Shown piece by piece: positions 21,876 to 22,028 of a stretch of 22,028 nucleotides of DNA. The stretch is taken from the IMG/VR virus record IMGVR_UViG_3300040816_000644, positions 1 through 22,028 of that record; one strand, written 5' to 3'. The position numbers were made by a program, and so were the translations under genes. Positions within the stretch are counted from its first letter, which is position 1. Each line of letters begins with the position of its first letter. This DNA is from a virus. The notes beneath the pieces were generated by a model. That model saw only the letters and a list, made by a program, of their open reading frames with translations. It had not been told where the DNA came from and ran no database searches.

Positions 21876-22028
21876 TATAAAGCTACTCCGATTTTAGCTA
21901 AATCTGGGTTCTGGTTATTATCAATAGCTTTTAATTGTCCTACATAGTGTGCTTCTAATTTTTGCAGGTTATCAATATCTAACTTAGTTACAGATTGCCT
22001 ACTTTGCCCATCATCTATTTGGTAACTT
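21875..22028 (-). CDS. gpW-like head-tail joining protein, partial
   Basis: This is the C-terminal 50 residues of a gene that enters from the right edge, ending at TAA 21877-21875 and overlapping the portal start by one base (TAATG). The visible part reads SYQIDDGQSRQSVTKLDIDN, then a short helix and 'IDNNQNPDLAKIGVAL'. A 'D-G-Q-S-x-x-S-V' strand followed by a helix resembles the C-terminal half of lambda gpW, which joins the head to the tail. In lambda W lies immediately before B, as here. Only part of the protein is seen, so the identity is modest. The terminase would lie further right. Confidence 0.5.
   Translation of the reverse strand, partial: SYQIDDGQSRQSVTKLDIDNLQKLEAHYVGQLKAIDNNQNPDLAKIGVAL

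Overview
The window is the late structural region of a tailed phage or prophage with a contractile tail (myovirus type). Every supported gene is on the minus strand, so the genes read from the right edge to the left edge. They are packed end to end with many TAATG, ATGA and short overlaps, and there is no non-coding stretch over 300 bases. Base composition is clearly AT-rich. The families (lambda-like head, Mu-like tail) point to a phage of an AT-rich Gram-negative bacterium, probably a proteobacterium; the host cannot be named from this sequence. No integrase, repressor, transposase, terminase, tRNA or host gene is visible, so free phage and prophage cannot be told apart.

Head module (22028 to about 17215): the end of a gpW-like joining gene, a portal with an unusual N-terminal helix-turn-helix, an S49 protease with a scaffold-like tail, a gpD-like decoration protein, a gpE-like major capsid protein, a gpFI-like protein with a long EAKK hexapeptide repeat, and a 58-residue gene ending inside an intrinsic terminator. 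This is the lambda W-B-C-D-E-FI order.

Neck and contractile tail (17207 to 6697): two neck or tail-terminator candidates, then the Mu-type series of sheath, tube, tail assembly chaperone (with a -1 frameshift site), tape measure, gpN/DNA-circularisation protein, LysM-bearing gp44-like hub, gp45 spike, gp46, gp47 (baseplate J) and gp48.

Host-recognition region (6692 to the left edge): a large fibre with its probable assembly factor, a gp10/minor-tail-Z-like protein, a spike-base-like protein, a 44-residue gene, three further fibre-like genes, an unrecognised 196-residue protein, a permuted papain-fold hydrolase candidate, and the start of a small helical protein cut by the edge.

The clearest items worth follow-up are the frameshift signal (slippery T-TTT-TTT plus a 7-bp hairpin 8 nt downstream), the terminator with a stop codon inside it at the head/tail junction, the helix-turn-helix on the portal, and the neck-type gene moved into the fibre region. 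I see no wholly new system; the window is a mosaic virion gene set with several unusual details.
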